A stretch of DNA of 22,603 nucleotides from Saccoglossus kowalevskii (Eukaryota; Hemichordata; Enteropneusta; Harrimaniidae), in contig NW_003106596.1 in NCBI RefSeq assembly GCF_000003605.2, positions 344,351-366,953 of the forward strand. The letters run 5' to 3'. Below the pieces are notes generated by a model. The model worked only from the letters and a program-made list of their open reading frames with translations. It ran no database searches and had not been told where the DNA came from. This document shows, in pieces, positions 10,583-19,141 of the stretch. Each line of letters opens with the position of its first letter. Positions within the stretch are counted from its first letter, which is position 1. A program made the position numbers and the translations under genes.

Positions 10583-11091
10583 CCGCCATTTTGTTCCGAA
10601 CCTCGTTTGTGGCATTTAGTGCTATAACCACAAAAGTTTCTTTGGTGAGTTTTAATTGACTACCAAAACTTCCGTTTAGTTACTTTGAGCAGAATACTGA
10701 TTACGTTGACGTTCGTTTTAACTTAATAATATAAACCGAATTTTGTTTCTTACTGTTTCAGGCAACTTATCGAGAAAAAAATATCTGAGTCGTTAGACAT
10801 TCATTGAGAGGTAGTGTCGTCTACTTTGGGAGATTATGAGTATGTACCGTGATGATGTTGCTGTCATCGTCTGCAGCGGCTAAAGGTTAAAGCCAAGTAA
10901 GGAAATCTAGGTCGGCGCTAAGTACACATTTGACAAATATTGAAACAGTTTATAGAATGTGGATTTGAGAAGAAAATTAACACTCCGACCACAAAACTTG
11001 TTGACAATCAGCAATTGTGTAAGACTTGTATGAAATGCTCTTCGATCTCCTGCTTTCAGCGGTGCCTCCAAAATAACAGCGTTACCCTGCA
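10583..11091 (+). other. Promoter-like and splice-like signals, gene unidentified
   Basis: CCGCCATTTTG, a YY1-like core, at 10583-10593 is followed by a donor-like GGTGAGT near 10644. Next come a strong pyrimidine-rich acceptor (CTTACTGTTTCAG at about 10750-10762), a second strong acceptor (CTCCTGCTTTCAG, ending near 11058) and a donor-like CAAGTAAGA at 11092. Together these could mark short exons of a transcript starting downstream of the receptor. No conserved protein is encoded: open frames in the putative exons are 13-15 codons, and the longer frame at 10940-11203 has no recognisable domain. Confidence 0.15.
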
Positions 11092-11832
11092 AGTAAGACT
11101 CTTCGGTGTTGTGTTGTTACCGATACACACTTGGGCAATCCCCTATTTTAGTGAATTTATTCATCGTTTTATTCTGTGCTTTGTCTTGTCTACCCCATTA
11201 TAGCAATGCACGAACGCCTGTCCACTGTGTGTTATGTGGGTGGCCCTATCAATATAAATAAGTAAGACTTACACTGTGACAAACATCTACACGCCGTATG
11301 GATGTTACAACCTGTTTGAGGGATATGCCAAATGAGGCATATTCGACCAACACCTCGTCACTTCACTTATTCTTAGCAATTGGCGGTTTTTTGTTTAGCG
11401 ACTTAGATCAAATATATTAGCAAAGCCAACAACTTTTCAAATGCTTTTCATATCATTCTGGGCTGTTTTAGAACATGTTGGTACGGTCGGCTCATATGGC
11501 ACTCTGCTAATATACGGGACTTTCACTTGCATTTTATTCACTTTTCCTACTTTATAACTGAACGGTTAGATTTGAAAACAACTTAGTTCAAATATTCACG
11601 CAACTCCACCAACTTTGCATTCACTTTGCACAACTTTGCACGCTATTAGTAGCTTACATCCTGTATGTGCCGACCGCAAAAACGAGTTATACGTTGGAAA
11701 TACATGCAAATTTTAGAATATATAATAATCGGCACGTCTTTTTACTATAAATATATGACATCACAATAATGTGACAAAATCAAAACAAAAATTTCACCAG
11801 CTAGTTTGCTCAGGTAGTCTCCCATGCAATTT

Positions 11833-11862
11833 CAAGGGAAACAAGGGAAACAAGGGAAACAA
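11833..11862 (+). repeat. 9-bp tandem repeat (CAAGGGAAA, about 3.3 copies)
   Basis: Three perfect 9-bp copies plus CAA. In the gag frame that follows they read RET-RET-RET, so the expansion is codon-neutral and sits just upstream of the capsid start. Confidence 0.9.
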
Positions 11863-11867
11863 CTGAC

Positions 11868-12430
11868 CAGTATAAATTCGATTTTGGTAGGATTATTCGT
11901 TTGGTGCCTCTTTTTCAGGAGAAAGATGTAGATCAATATTTCTCTCAGTTTAAAAAGTTGGCTCGTAATTTGAAGTTGTTTTTTGAATACTGGACAGTGT
12001 TATTACTAAGTGTGTTCTTTGGTAAAGCACAAGAGGTATACATCTCACTCTCGATCAAAGCGTTGAGTATGAGTATGTTAAACATCGCTTCCTGGACGCC
12101 TATGCATTGGTGTCAGAGGCATATCGTTTGAAGTTTCGTAATTATCAGAAACTTGAAATCCAACTTATGTTGAATATGCTCGTGAGAAAGAGTCTCTTTT
12201 TGACAGATGGTGTTCGTCCACCAAGGTTCAGGAAAATTATGATGCGCTTAGTGAGCTTGTGTTGATAGAGGCGTTCAAGCAATGTATACCAGAAAGCTTG
12301 AAGAGGTATTTAAACGAACAAAAGGTGACTAAATTACGCCAGGCGTCGGTTTTGGCTGATGAGTATTCGCTTACTCACAAAGATTTTATGTTTAAAGTTC
12401 AACCCAAATTGACTCCTAAAAAGGGGATAA
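11868..12430 (+). pseudogene. gag capsid-domain fragment of the gypsy-type relic
   Basis: The fragment begins with the typical RLVPLF-EKDVDQYF gag start at 11898-11942. It changes frame near 12065 and again near 12160. It then continues in the frame open to 12954 with LNEQKVTKLRQASVLADEY (about 12315-12372) and LTHK, the end of the capsid-like helical domain in this family. In an intact element this protein forms the cytoplasmic particle that packages the element RNA. Here it is broken and non-functional. Confidence 0.82.
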
Positions 12431-12518
12431 GCCTGTCCGCAGTTTTAGGGCTGAGGTTAATGAAAAGAAAGTGTCATTTTTTCCGGCCGATTCGGGTAGT
12501 CAAGATTCTGGTGTGTCT

Positions 12519-12557
12519 TGTGCTTATTGTAAAACGCCCGGTCATCACATTTCTAAA
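12519..12557 (+). pseudogene. Zinc-knuckle (CCHC) remnant of the gag
   Basis: Read in the frame of 12519, the order is C-x2-C-x4-H, with GHH and ISK following. The fourth ligand is missing: the codon where the last Cys is expected is GGG. It lies in a different frame from the capsid fragment upstream and the protease fragment downstream. This is the nucleocapsid RNA-binding motif in intact elements. Confidence 0.65.
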
Positions 12558-12639
12558 GGGGCCTTTTCCTCTGATTGTTGGTGGTAGAAGTGGTGTTGAT
12601 GATGATAAATTTGTGTTTGAGGAAGAGGTTCCAGATCAG

Positions 12640-13000
12640 TATGGCCCGTTTGTTACTGGTGGGTTTGTGTTTTTGGTTGGTACTACTGTAAAGCAGCCGA
12701 TTAAGATTTTACGTGACGCAGGGACGTCTCGGAGTTTAATTTCTGAAGATGTATTGCCAGTTTCTGGAGATTTTTATGTTGGTGCAAACGTACTTATTAG
12801 TGGGGTGGAGTGTGGTGTAACCTCTACTCCATTGCATCGAGTGGATTTACAGTCTGAGTTGGTTAGATGCTTAGTTGTTTTTGTGTTTTACCGGTTAAGG
12901 GCGTTGCCATGTTGCTTGGTAACGACTTTGCTGGTTGCGAAGTGGTGCCGGTGATGTGTGTTGTCGAGACGCCGAGTTTTGAGTATAGTACCGAGCGGTT
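12640..13000 (+). pseudogene. Retropepsin-like protease fragment
   Basis: The active-site region reads LRDAGTSRSLI, with the catalytic Asp at 12715-12717. Canonical retropepsins have D-S/T-G, and here the middle residue is Ala. After a frame change the conserved LLGND flap-end motif appears at about 12912-12926 (frame of 12867). Family assignment rests on the order of these motifs after gag. It is inactive by frameshift. Confidence 0.7.
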
Positions 13001-13205
13001 GGTTGGTAAGTTCCCAGGAGTATTTTTCTGCGTGTGTTGTGTGGCCCTCTGGGGTTTGTGCTGGCGGGCGTAGCGAGGTTAATGACGACAGGAAGTGTAG
13101 TGTGTTTAAGGATGTTGATTTGTTGGTCACCTTTTTGGCGGGGGCGTTGATGGTACGAAAGGGTCTTCCCCTGCTGGTGTGAGTTCACGATCTTAGAGTT
13201 GTAAA

Positions 13206-13415
13206 GTGAAGGATAATTCGTTTAATTATAAGGCAGTAACAGGCACTGAGAAGTCAGAGCCGTTTTCCTTTTCGTTATGTCGAAGTAGGTTGGTTGACGA
13301 ACAGAGTAAAGATCCGGAGATCCTGCATTTGATGACACAAGTTCTGGATGTAACTGAGATAGAGGTTGAGCCTTGTGGTTATTATATGAGGTCGGGTGTC
13401 TTTATGAGAAAATGA
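13206..13415 (+). pseudogene. Post-protease linker of the gypsy-type polyprotein
   Basis: This 69-codon fragment contains RLVDEQSKDPEILHL and ends YYMRSGVFMRK just before a stop at 13413-13415. In my recollection this DEQ...DP...YY...G..MRK block precedes the integrase zinc-binding region in a group of animal gypsy elements that place integrase before reverse transcriptase (Gmr1-like). The relic stops exactly where that integrase would begin. Confidence 0.55.
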
Positions 13416-13529
13416 AGGTGTGTCTACATCGCGCGTTAAAATTTGCATATAACATTAGCGCGTAAAGAAGATTGTGATAAAGGAAAGAGTGGTATAAACA
13501 AAGATCAATGATTACTTGAAATCGATACC

Positions 13530-13546
13530 AGGAGGGGGGTGGGGTA
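13530..13546 (+). other. Purine-rich tract after the gypsy relic
   Basis: AGGAGGGGGGTGGGGTAA is a nearly pure purine run in otherwise AT-rich DNA, 115 bp after the last coding fragment. It could be the polypurine tract that primes plus-strand DNA next to a 3' LTR, which would begin with the following TG. No matching 5' LTR was recognised. Confidence 0.25.
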
Positions 13547-13573
13547 AATGAAAAGTTGTATAACATTTTATTA

Positions 13574-13589
13574 TTTAATAATTATTAAA
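13574..13589. repeat. 16-bp perfect AT palindrome
   Basis: TTTAATAATTATTAAA reads the same on both strands. It lies shortly after the purine tract that follows the gypsy relic. It is probably a by-product of base composition. Confidence 0.8.
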
Positions 13590-14781
13590 ACACATAAGTT
13601 TGCCCAAATCCCTGTGTGTAGACTCACGCACGGCTCTATAACATAAAGTTAAATACAACTTTTTTTTTTCAAAAACCAGAATAGTGTCGGCATTTTTAAA
13701 TGCGAATATATTCCACGATTTCGTCACAATAAAGACAACTAACTGTACAACGTTTTCTGTTATTTTTAATTCTGCCAGATAGATGTTTCGGAATATATAT
13801 TATAGTGCCGAGCCATAGGTGGTTTTGCATCAAAGTTCGGCATATTTTTGACGTAGAAAATAAGACATTAACAATAAAAACTCACGAAGATACTGCACGG
13901 CGTTTCATAACTTTATTCCGTATATACACAGGGGACGGCAATATCCTGATGTTTGGTAAAGATAGTATTTTATTTTATGTTACAAGTAATTTTAACCATG
14001 CACTATATTTTACAGTATTTTGGTTTTCACGCCATCCTTTTGATAACACAGAAAATATTTTATGAACGAACCTACAATTTGCCCAGGGCCTCGCTCGACG
14101 AAGAACAAAATGTAATCACTGCACGAGTTTAATAAATGTGATATAATTACGGATACAATATCCCGTTTATCCCATGAAGCTTCTAATTTGAAAGCGTATT
14201 CAAGGCATCGTTTTATATGTTTCAGTCTCATTTTCATAAATAGACACCTTTTACCAAACGTTTACCTTTATGCAATTACTGATTCAATTTGTGCCACCAT
14301 CCGTGAGAAATAACCACAAGAAAGACACGCACGTACGAGGTTAAAATAATTAAAAACGGTGCCTAGTGTATATACCGCTTTATAACACAAATTTATTTCA
14401 CTGATATCTGAGACTACAATTAATATTCGAAGTAACATAATTGTAGTGATACAATACTAACAACCCTTAAAAACGACAACATATTGAAAAAATTGCGTAT
14501 TTTTGATAGTTAGCCGTGATGTCAGTAGATTAACCTGCATGGACCAATCAGATTTCATAGTATGAAGATATCGTACAATATTAAACTGCCTTATAAAACA
14601 GAACTGTCAGGATATATGGAATAAATGGTATTTCATTTTTAATATTTTTTTAAATTTCTGCCTTGAATTGAAGTTTGTGAGCACGCCCGTCATGTCTCCA
14701 CTGGTGGTCGTTCTCGATGCTGAGTATTGCCAAAGCCGCGGGTATGCGACTTCCGCTGAAGCTGGTGCTGAAACACGTTTT
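13590..14781. other. Between the gypsy and LINE relics, no recognisable gene
   Basis: Two opposite-strand open frames (13805-14065 plus, 14010-14237 minus) show no family motifs. If the purine tract at 13530 is a true polypurine tract, the first few hundred bases here could be a decayed 3' LTR. Confidence 0.6.
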
Positions 14782-14828
14782 CAACGCGTGTAAATTTTAT
14801 TGTTTACACGAAATTGGAACACGCGTTG
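14782..14828. repeat. Interleaved perfect inverted repeats
   Basis: CAACGCGTGT (14782-14791) is the exact inverse of ACACGCGTTG (14819-14828). CGTGTAAA (14787-14794) is the exact inverse of TTTACACG (14803-14810). The two stems compete for the same bases. They lie just upstream of the LINE relic. Confidence 0.7.
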
Positions 14829-15423
14829 TATGCGTCGCTATAGGTTCCATGTCGAATTTGAATAGGAAGCCACACGGAGAATTTGTCAGTCATTAATGCA
14901 TACAAAATAATGACAAATTGCTTATTGCATTTACATATTTTACGCCGCAAAACGATGCATCAAATATTGGGCAAAAATCATCAATATGCCAAGTAACCGA
15001 TACCCACGTAAATACTACAACATGTTATATAACATAGCAGAATCGGGGGTGAGGGCGAAGCCTACCTGGGTGGCAGACATAAGGAAACTATTGTTTTTAT
15101 GTAAATTAGCACATGGTATTCGCAGAAAGTTGGCAATATTCAGGAATTTGTAAGTGTATTTTCATTTCGTTTTAAGAAATGCCTACATTTTGAGTGGCTT
15201 ACTGATATTTGTTCCATATCAGAAATTTAAGGTTACGTTGCAGTCGGAAAAAAAAAATACTTAAAATCTGTTGGAATTTATTCCCATTGAGTAGCTCTTC
15301 GGTTTGATGTTCTTCTTACTGCCTTCGCATTGAAAGAGATCGTGGTGTAATTGAGAGAGACGAACGTATTTGCCCTCTTAGTGACATAGATGAAATTGAA
15401 AATGAGTTTCACTATCTTCTTTT

Positions 15424-15597
15424 TGCCCATATTACCATGAATTGCGAACCTCGTACTTACTCAATACATTATATAATACCCCATCTTTTGATACATTTAT
15501 AGATCTTGTTAGTTCTCAACATTCTGACATTTTACAACCACTGGCTGCATACATCTTTCATGCATTGAAACTTAGTGAGATATGTGATTTTATTTAA
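15424..15597 (+). pseudogene. Intact C-terminal reading frame of the LINE relic
   Basis: These 57 codons are open to a TAA and carry the last Cys of the knuckle, then YYHELR, a run with FDTFIDL, and the terminal helix LAAYIFHALKLSEICDFI. This is the best preserved segment of the element and fixes its strand and 3' boundary. Confidence 0.75.
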
Positions 15598-15690
15598 ATA
15601 TTCTGTAAAGTATTTATATTTTTCGAATATTCTTCTTGTATGTGTAAATACTTTTATGGGCTGATGGCCTTAAATTTGTGAATAAAGACC

Positions 15691-15708
15691 ATATATATAT
15701 ATATATAT
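15691..15708. repeat. (AT)n microsatellite at the LINE 3' end
   Basis: About nine AT units directly follow AATAAAGACC. Simple-repeat tails in place of poly(A) are common at LINE 3' ends. Confidence 0.9.
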
Positions 15709-15982
15709 AAACATGATATAGTATAATTGTAAAAATTGCAAAGTATTTCGGTATCTCTTGAACGTCTGCTTCTGTTAGAGGGCGCACATAGTCTTTTTGT
15801 GTTTTGAAGTCTGTTGCACCCCGGGTCTAATTGCTCGGTCCACGGAAATTTAATACGCATGTATCTCCGTTAGTGAGGATTATTGAACTTCAAGATGTAT
15901 CGCATTACGTGTAAGCTGATGAAACGCAACTTCACATGACCTTGTAACAGAAACTTAACCGAATACTAATCGGATGCTAAGC

Positions 15983-16475
15983 TGCATTTGTGATTTGAAA
16001 ATATGAAATTAATGCAGAAAAATAAGCTACACCTAAATCCAGATAAATCAGATAAGTTGGTTATAGGCTGGCAACGTCATATTGATCAAGCTTACGCCAA
16101 CTATGTTAATGTTGAGAACACAGCCTAATTAAAAACAAAACTATTTAATTGTCCACTCATCGGTTCCATTCTTGCTTACTGCAATAATTTATAGTATGGA
16201 ATTTTTGAGATGTCTAGGTAACAGGTTGTCTAAAATGCAGCGACAATGTGGAGAAAAGATACGATAAAAGTTGCTTCCAGTTAAATACAGGATGAAATGT
16301 AACGTCTATGTGTACTTCGTTTATGCGCCACGCATTCAAAATACAATTCCAAGCAATATTTATATACACATCTCAAATATATAATTTCACTCTGAAGTGT
16401 TTTGTTTCACGAAAAGGCTGGTCAAGCTCAAGCCATTAATAAAAGCAGCCTCCAACTATTCCCGGCAAATACATA
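15983..16475 (+). mobile_element. Second LINE relic, reverse transcriptase thumb region, heavily decayed
   Basis: At 16003-16128 the frame reads KLMQKNKLHLNPDKSDKLVIG, the segment after the catalytic YADD block in CR1/L2-type reverse transcriptases. The next part is deleted. AYCNNL-stop-YG at about 16174-16200 matches the LDYCNSLLYG block. LLPVKYRMKCNVYVYFVYA at about 16265-16320 matches the LPV..R..YK block. A last remnant around 16450-16470 resembles the AAP..WNSLP block. The YADD motif itself is missing. There are several stops and frame changes, so this copy is older than the LINE relic just upstream and overlaps a different part of ORF2. Confidence 0.7.
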
Positions 16476-17882
16476 CATTAGTATCTTCCGTGCTATGTAG
16501 CATGCATGAAGTATTGTTCATATAAATGTCTTTGCTGGTAATTGTTTGCTGATTTAAAATCCTTTTCCCGTTTGCAAGATTCCAATTCAAACAACGGCCA
16601 TGAGTTCGAACTTCTTATATAAAGTTTACCACTGGCACCTGACAGTAATGTGACAAATTGTGATGGCTTATGGTTAGGGGCGTGTCGGCACACTGTTACT
16701 ATAACAATGGCGCAATCATCATATAGAATATAATTCATAATACTAGTATTATGCAATTGATGTTAACGAATATGTTTTATGATGACGGAGAATATAGCCT
16801 TAGATGATGACAATATGATAGGCGTGTATATATTTATGGCTAGGGTTTTTAGAAAGTCATTCAGGAGAATGGAAGAGAGTGATAATAACAAAAGATAAGA
16901 ACAACACTGGCATGTTTATTTATGACACATGTCTCCTTATTAGATACTAACTGCGCTACCAATATATTGATTGGCAAAAGTAGTGGCATATTATTACAAG
17001 TAATTTGAACTCGCTGACCAACTAACCGATCATTAAAGTGACGTTGACTGTTACTGCGTTAGATGATACTCAAAATTGATCTCCCATTGGGTTAATTATG
17101 GCAAATTAAAAATGGCGAACTGAGCCGATTGTATCAATCGAGTAAATTCACGATATCATGGGTAGTTGGTAAGATAGAGATCTAAAACTCTGGACAGATG
17201 AAACTCAGAAAAAGTTTATAAATATATGTTTGTTTTATGTCCGTGTCCTATTGGTGAATTATTCGTGTAGAATGTTCATTAAATACGAGACCAGGCTCTG
17301 ACGCATTTTTGATATGGTGTTGCAAAAATGCTTTTTGTATATGACAGCCTGCCATACATTTACGAACATTTTGAAAAAGTTTGTAGTGAGTATTTTTGAT
17401 TGATGGATAAATTGCATTTACTTCCAATCTACAAAACGTTTAAACATTTCGATCATTTATGTGCAATGACATGAACACCAAGGTCATTCGTGTCAACTAA
17501 TATCACAGTGCACTGACTCACAGTATCTCAGTTGCCATTCAAAGATTGTATCATTCAACTAACTTGATAGCCTAAAATATAATGTACTTGTAAAGACTAA
17601 AATGTTTTCCCGTACAACAACTGAACCATGTGACATGAGGTGCTGAAATAATACCACTATAATATGCAATGAACCCACTAGTATGTTTCAACAACAGCCC
17701 GTTCACTAGCTAGAAATACTGCTATATTGCACACAAGACCAAATGCTACACCCACTATATATCCAATGCTTCCGAATTATTTCAATACAGATGATATGAA
17801 TATATCAGTAATCTTCATATGACGTTTTGTTAAGTATGGTAACTGTTCGTATCGGTCTTTAAGCATGTAAGGATCTGAGATG
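16476..17882. other. No recognisable gene
   Basis: AT-rich. The minus-strand frame at 16493-16756 lacks recognisable motifs. A small perfect hairpin CGATTG-TAT-CAATCG occurs near 17125. Nothing else is supportable. Confidence 0.65.
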
Positions 17883-17934
17883 CATTCTCGCAGTGAAAAC
17901 AGTGTAACAAAAAATTGATACAGCGTTGGTCAGT

Positions 17935-18306
17935 CATTCCTGCAGTGTGAGTCATGCATTTATTTATTACGAACCAAGCATTATTGGATTATGAATCAGA
18001 CATTTGTGCACTAAAAACCATGAATACTTGCAATGTAAACCAAACGTTCTTGAAGTGTGAATCAGACATGTTTTCAGCGCGAACCAGTCTTTCCTGCAGT
18101 GTGGCATTCTTTCATTGTGAACCTGGCATTCTTTCAGTAAAAATCAGGCATTCTTGCAGTGTGAACCTGGAATTCGTGCCGTGTAAACCTAACATTTGTG
18201 CACTATGAACCTGGCGTTCTCGCAGTGTGAACCAGTCATTCTTGAACCAGTCATTCTTGAACTAGTCATTCTTGTAGTGTGAACAAGTATATTTTGCAGT
18301 GTGAAC
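17935..18306. repeat. Degenerate 22-bp minisatellite, 18 units
   Basis: Eighteen head-to-tail units follow the consensus CATTCTTGCAGTGTGAACCW plus GK. Most are exactly 22 bp. One is 16 bp (18089) and two adjacent units (18237, 18252) share the same 7-bp deletion. Divergence is high at the left and lower at the right (18127-18306). One isolated unit lies at 17883-17904. Because 22 is not a multiple of three, the 84-codon open frame at 17954-18208 cycles through all phases and is not convincing coding sequence. Confidence 0.92.
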
Positions 18307-19017
18307 TATCGCTTGGACGTTCCTATAATTCATTCATATCATAAGAATCAGTTTGTGACCAACTAATATTCCAAATTGCATATAATTGATCAAACTGACA
18401 GTTTTATTTAAACAGTTGAATATCTCCGCCATTTTGTTTATTTTTTGCAAACCAATGAAAGCGTGATATATAATTTAGATCTAGTACTACAGCAAGTACA
18501 TTGTAATGGCAGTTAGTTGGTCATAATTAACAAAGTATCCAAAAGGATACATTCATAGATGATACTGTGATAAGTTTAATCAGCCTGTAAACTGAAATGC
18601 CGAAATATGTGATCATCGAGATTTAATCACAAAACACGAAAATCCACTTTCGATTTTGAATGTGCTATTTCCTATCTTAAAAATAAGCTTTATCCAAGCA
18701 TGTAATGCGTTGGATTTATCCAATGAAGTGCCACTAATCAGTCGTCTTGATCTTCCAACAAAAGGTCCTGACATGTGGCATCAGTGTACATCCTTGAACC
18801 ATACCTGTCCATGACTGTGCACTAAGCAGACGCGGGCAAGTCTAACATATGTGTAATCTCTGTTATCCCGACTTTGTTTAATTGTGGAGAGTGGAGAACC
18901 TTGAGTTTACTTTCCATCCAAAAAGCTAGCTCGGTTACATACTAGAAGAAATAATCAATTAACTGAAAGCGGCTTTACGAGGTTGACCTAAACAAGTGTA
19001 TATTTTGTTGTCTAGAA
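18307..19017. other. No recognisable gene
   Basis: This stretch holds the third CCGCCATTTTG word (18426-18436). A less AT-rich patch at about 18720-18850 might be an old coding or repeat remnant on the minus strand, but no motif can be assigned. Confidence 0.6.
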
Positions 19018-19141
19018 TATTAATCAGCAAACAGACTTGTGTTAGGTCGACACAATACCATATATTCAATGCGGAGTGCATATAACAATGTTGTGTGTTG
19101 GCGACAAAATACAAACAAAAAATGTCAACTGCTGATTAATA
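19018..19141. repeat. 124-bp segment with 12-bp terminal inverted repeats
   Basis: TATTAATCAGCA (19018-19029) is the exact inverse of TGCTGATTAATA (19130-19141). Inside, TTGTGT and ACACAA form another short inverted pair. The size fits a small MITE-like element, but no clear target-site duplication flanks it and no second copy was seen. Confidence 0.4.

Larger units (their letters stand above)
11805..13415 (+). mobile_element. Decayed Ty3/gypsy-type LTR retrotransposon, gag-protease remnant
   Basis: The + strand carries fragments of a retrotransposon polyprotein split over shifting frames. In order there are a gag capsid region, a zinc-knuckle remnant, a retropepsin-like fragment and the linker after the protease. 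Frame changes fall near 12065, 12160, 12430-12600 and 12870, so no continuous protein survives. No reverse transcriptase, RNase H or integrase core is visible, and no LTR pair was found by eye. The first recognisable residues have no ATG, and an in-frame TAG lies at 11802-11804, so the 5' end is also lost. It is nearly free of stops within each piece, which suggests moderate rather than very great age. Confidence 0.8.
14950..15708 (+). mobile_element. Non-LTR retrotransposon (LINE) relic, 3' end of ORF2 plus 3' UTR
   Basis: Four frame segments keep the usual order of a LINE ORF2 C-terminus. The first (frame of 14962) reads KYWAKIINMPSNRYP and then PTWVADIRKLLF. The second holds FEWLTDI and YLKSVG with one stop. 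The third has CLRIERDRG and ERICPL...EIENEFHYLL (15320-15430), the Cys-His knuckle region, with the second Cys changed to Ser. The fourth runs PYYHELR to ICDFI and stops at 15595-15597. The 3' UTR is about 110 bp with GGGCTGATGGCC, AATAAA at 15681-15686 and an (AT)n tail at 15691-15708. The clade is uncertain (CR1/L2/Jockey-type). It is 5'-truncated, as is usual for LINE insertions, and non-functional. Confidence 0.82.

Noticed and set aside
12888-13188. Two minus-strand open frames opposite the gypsy relic
   Set aside because: The plus strand carries clear protease motifs, so the minus-strand frames are shadows of it.
15911-15930. CTGATGAAACGC as a hammerhead core
   Set aside because: There is no room for stem II between CTGATGA and GAAA, and no flanking helices.
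17954-18208. Cysteine-rich 84-residue secreted-type peptide
   Set aside because: The Cys pattern comes from the 22-bp repeat read in rotating phases. There is no signal peptide or splice context.
17935-18306. CRISPR-like array
   Set aside because: The units are contiguous with no unique spacers and the host is eukaryotic. It is a minisatellite.
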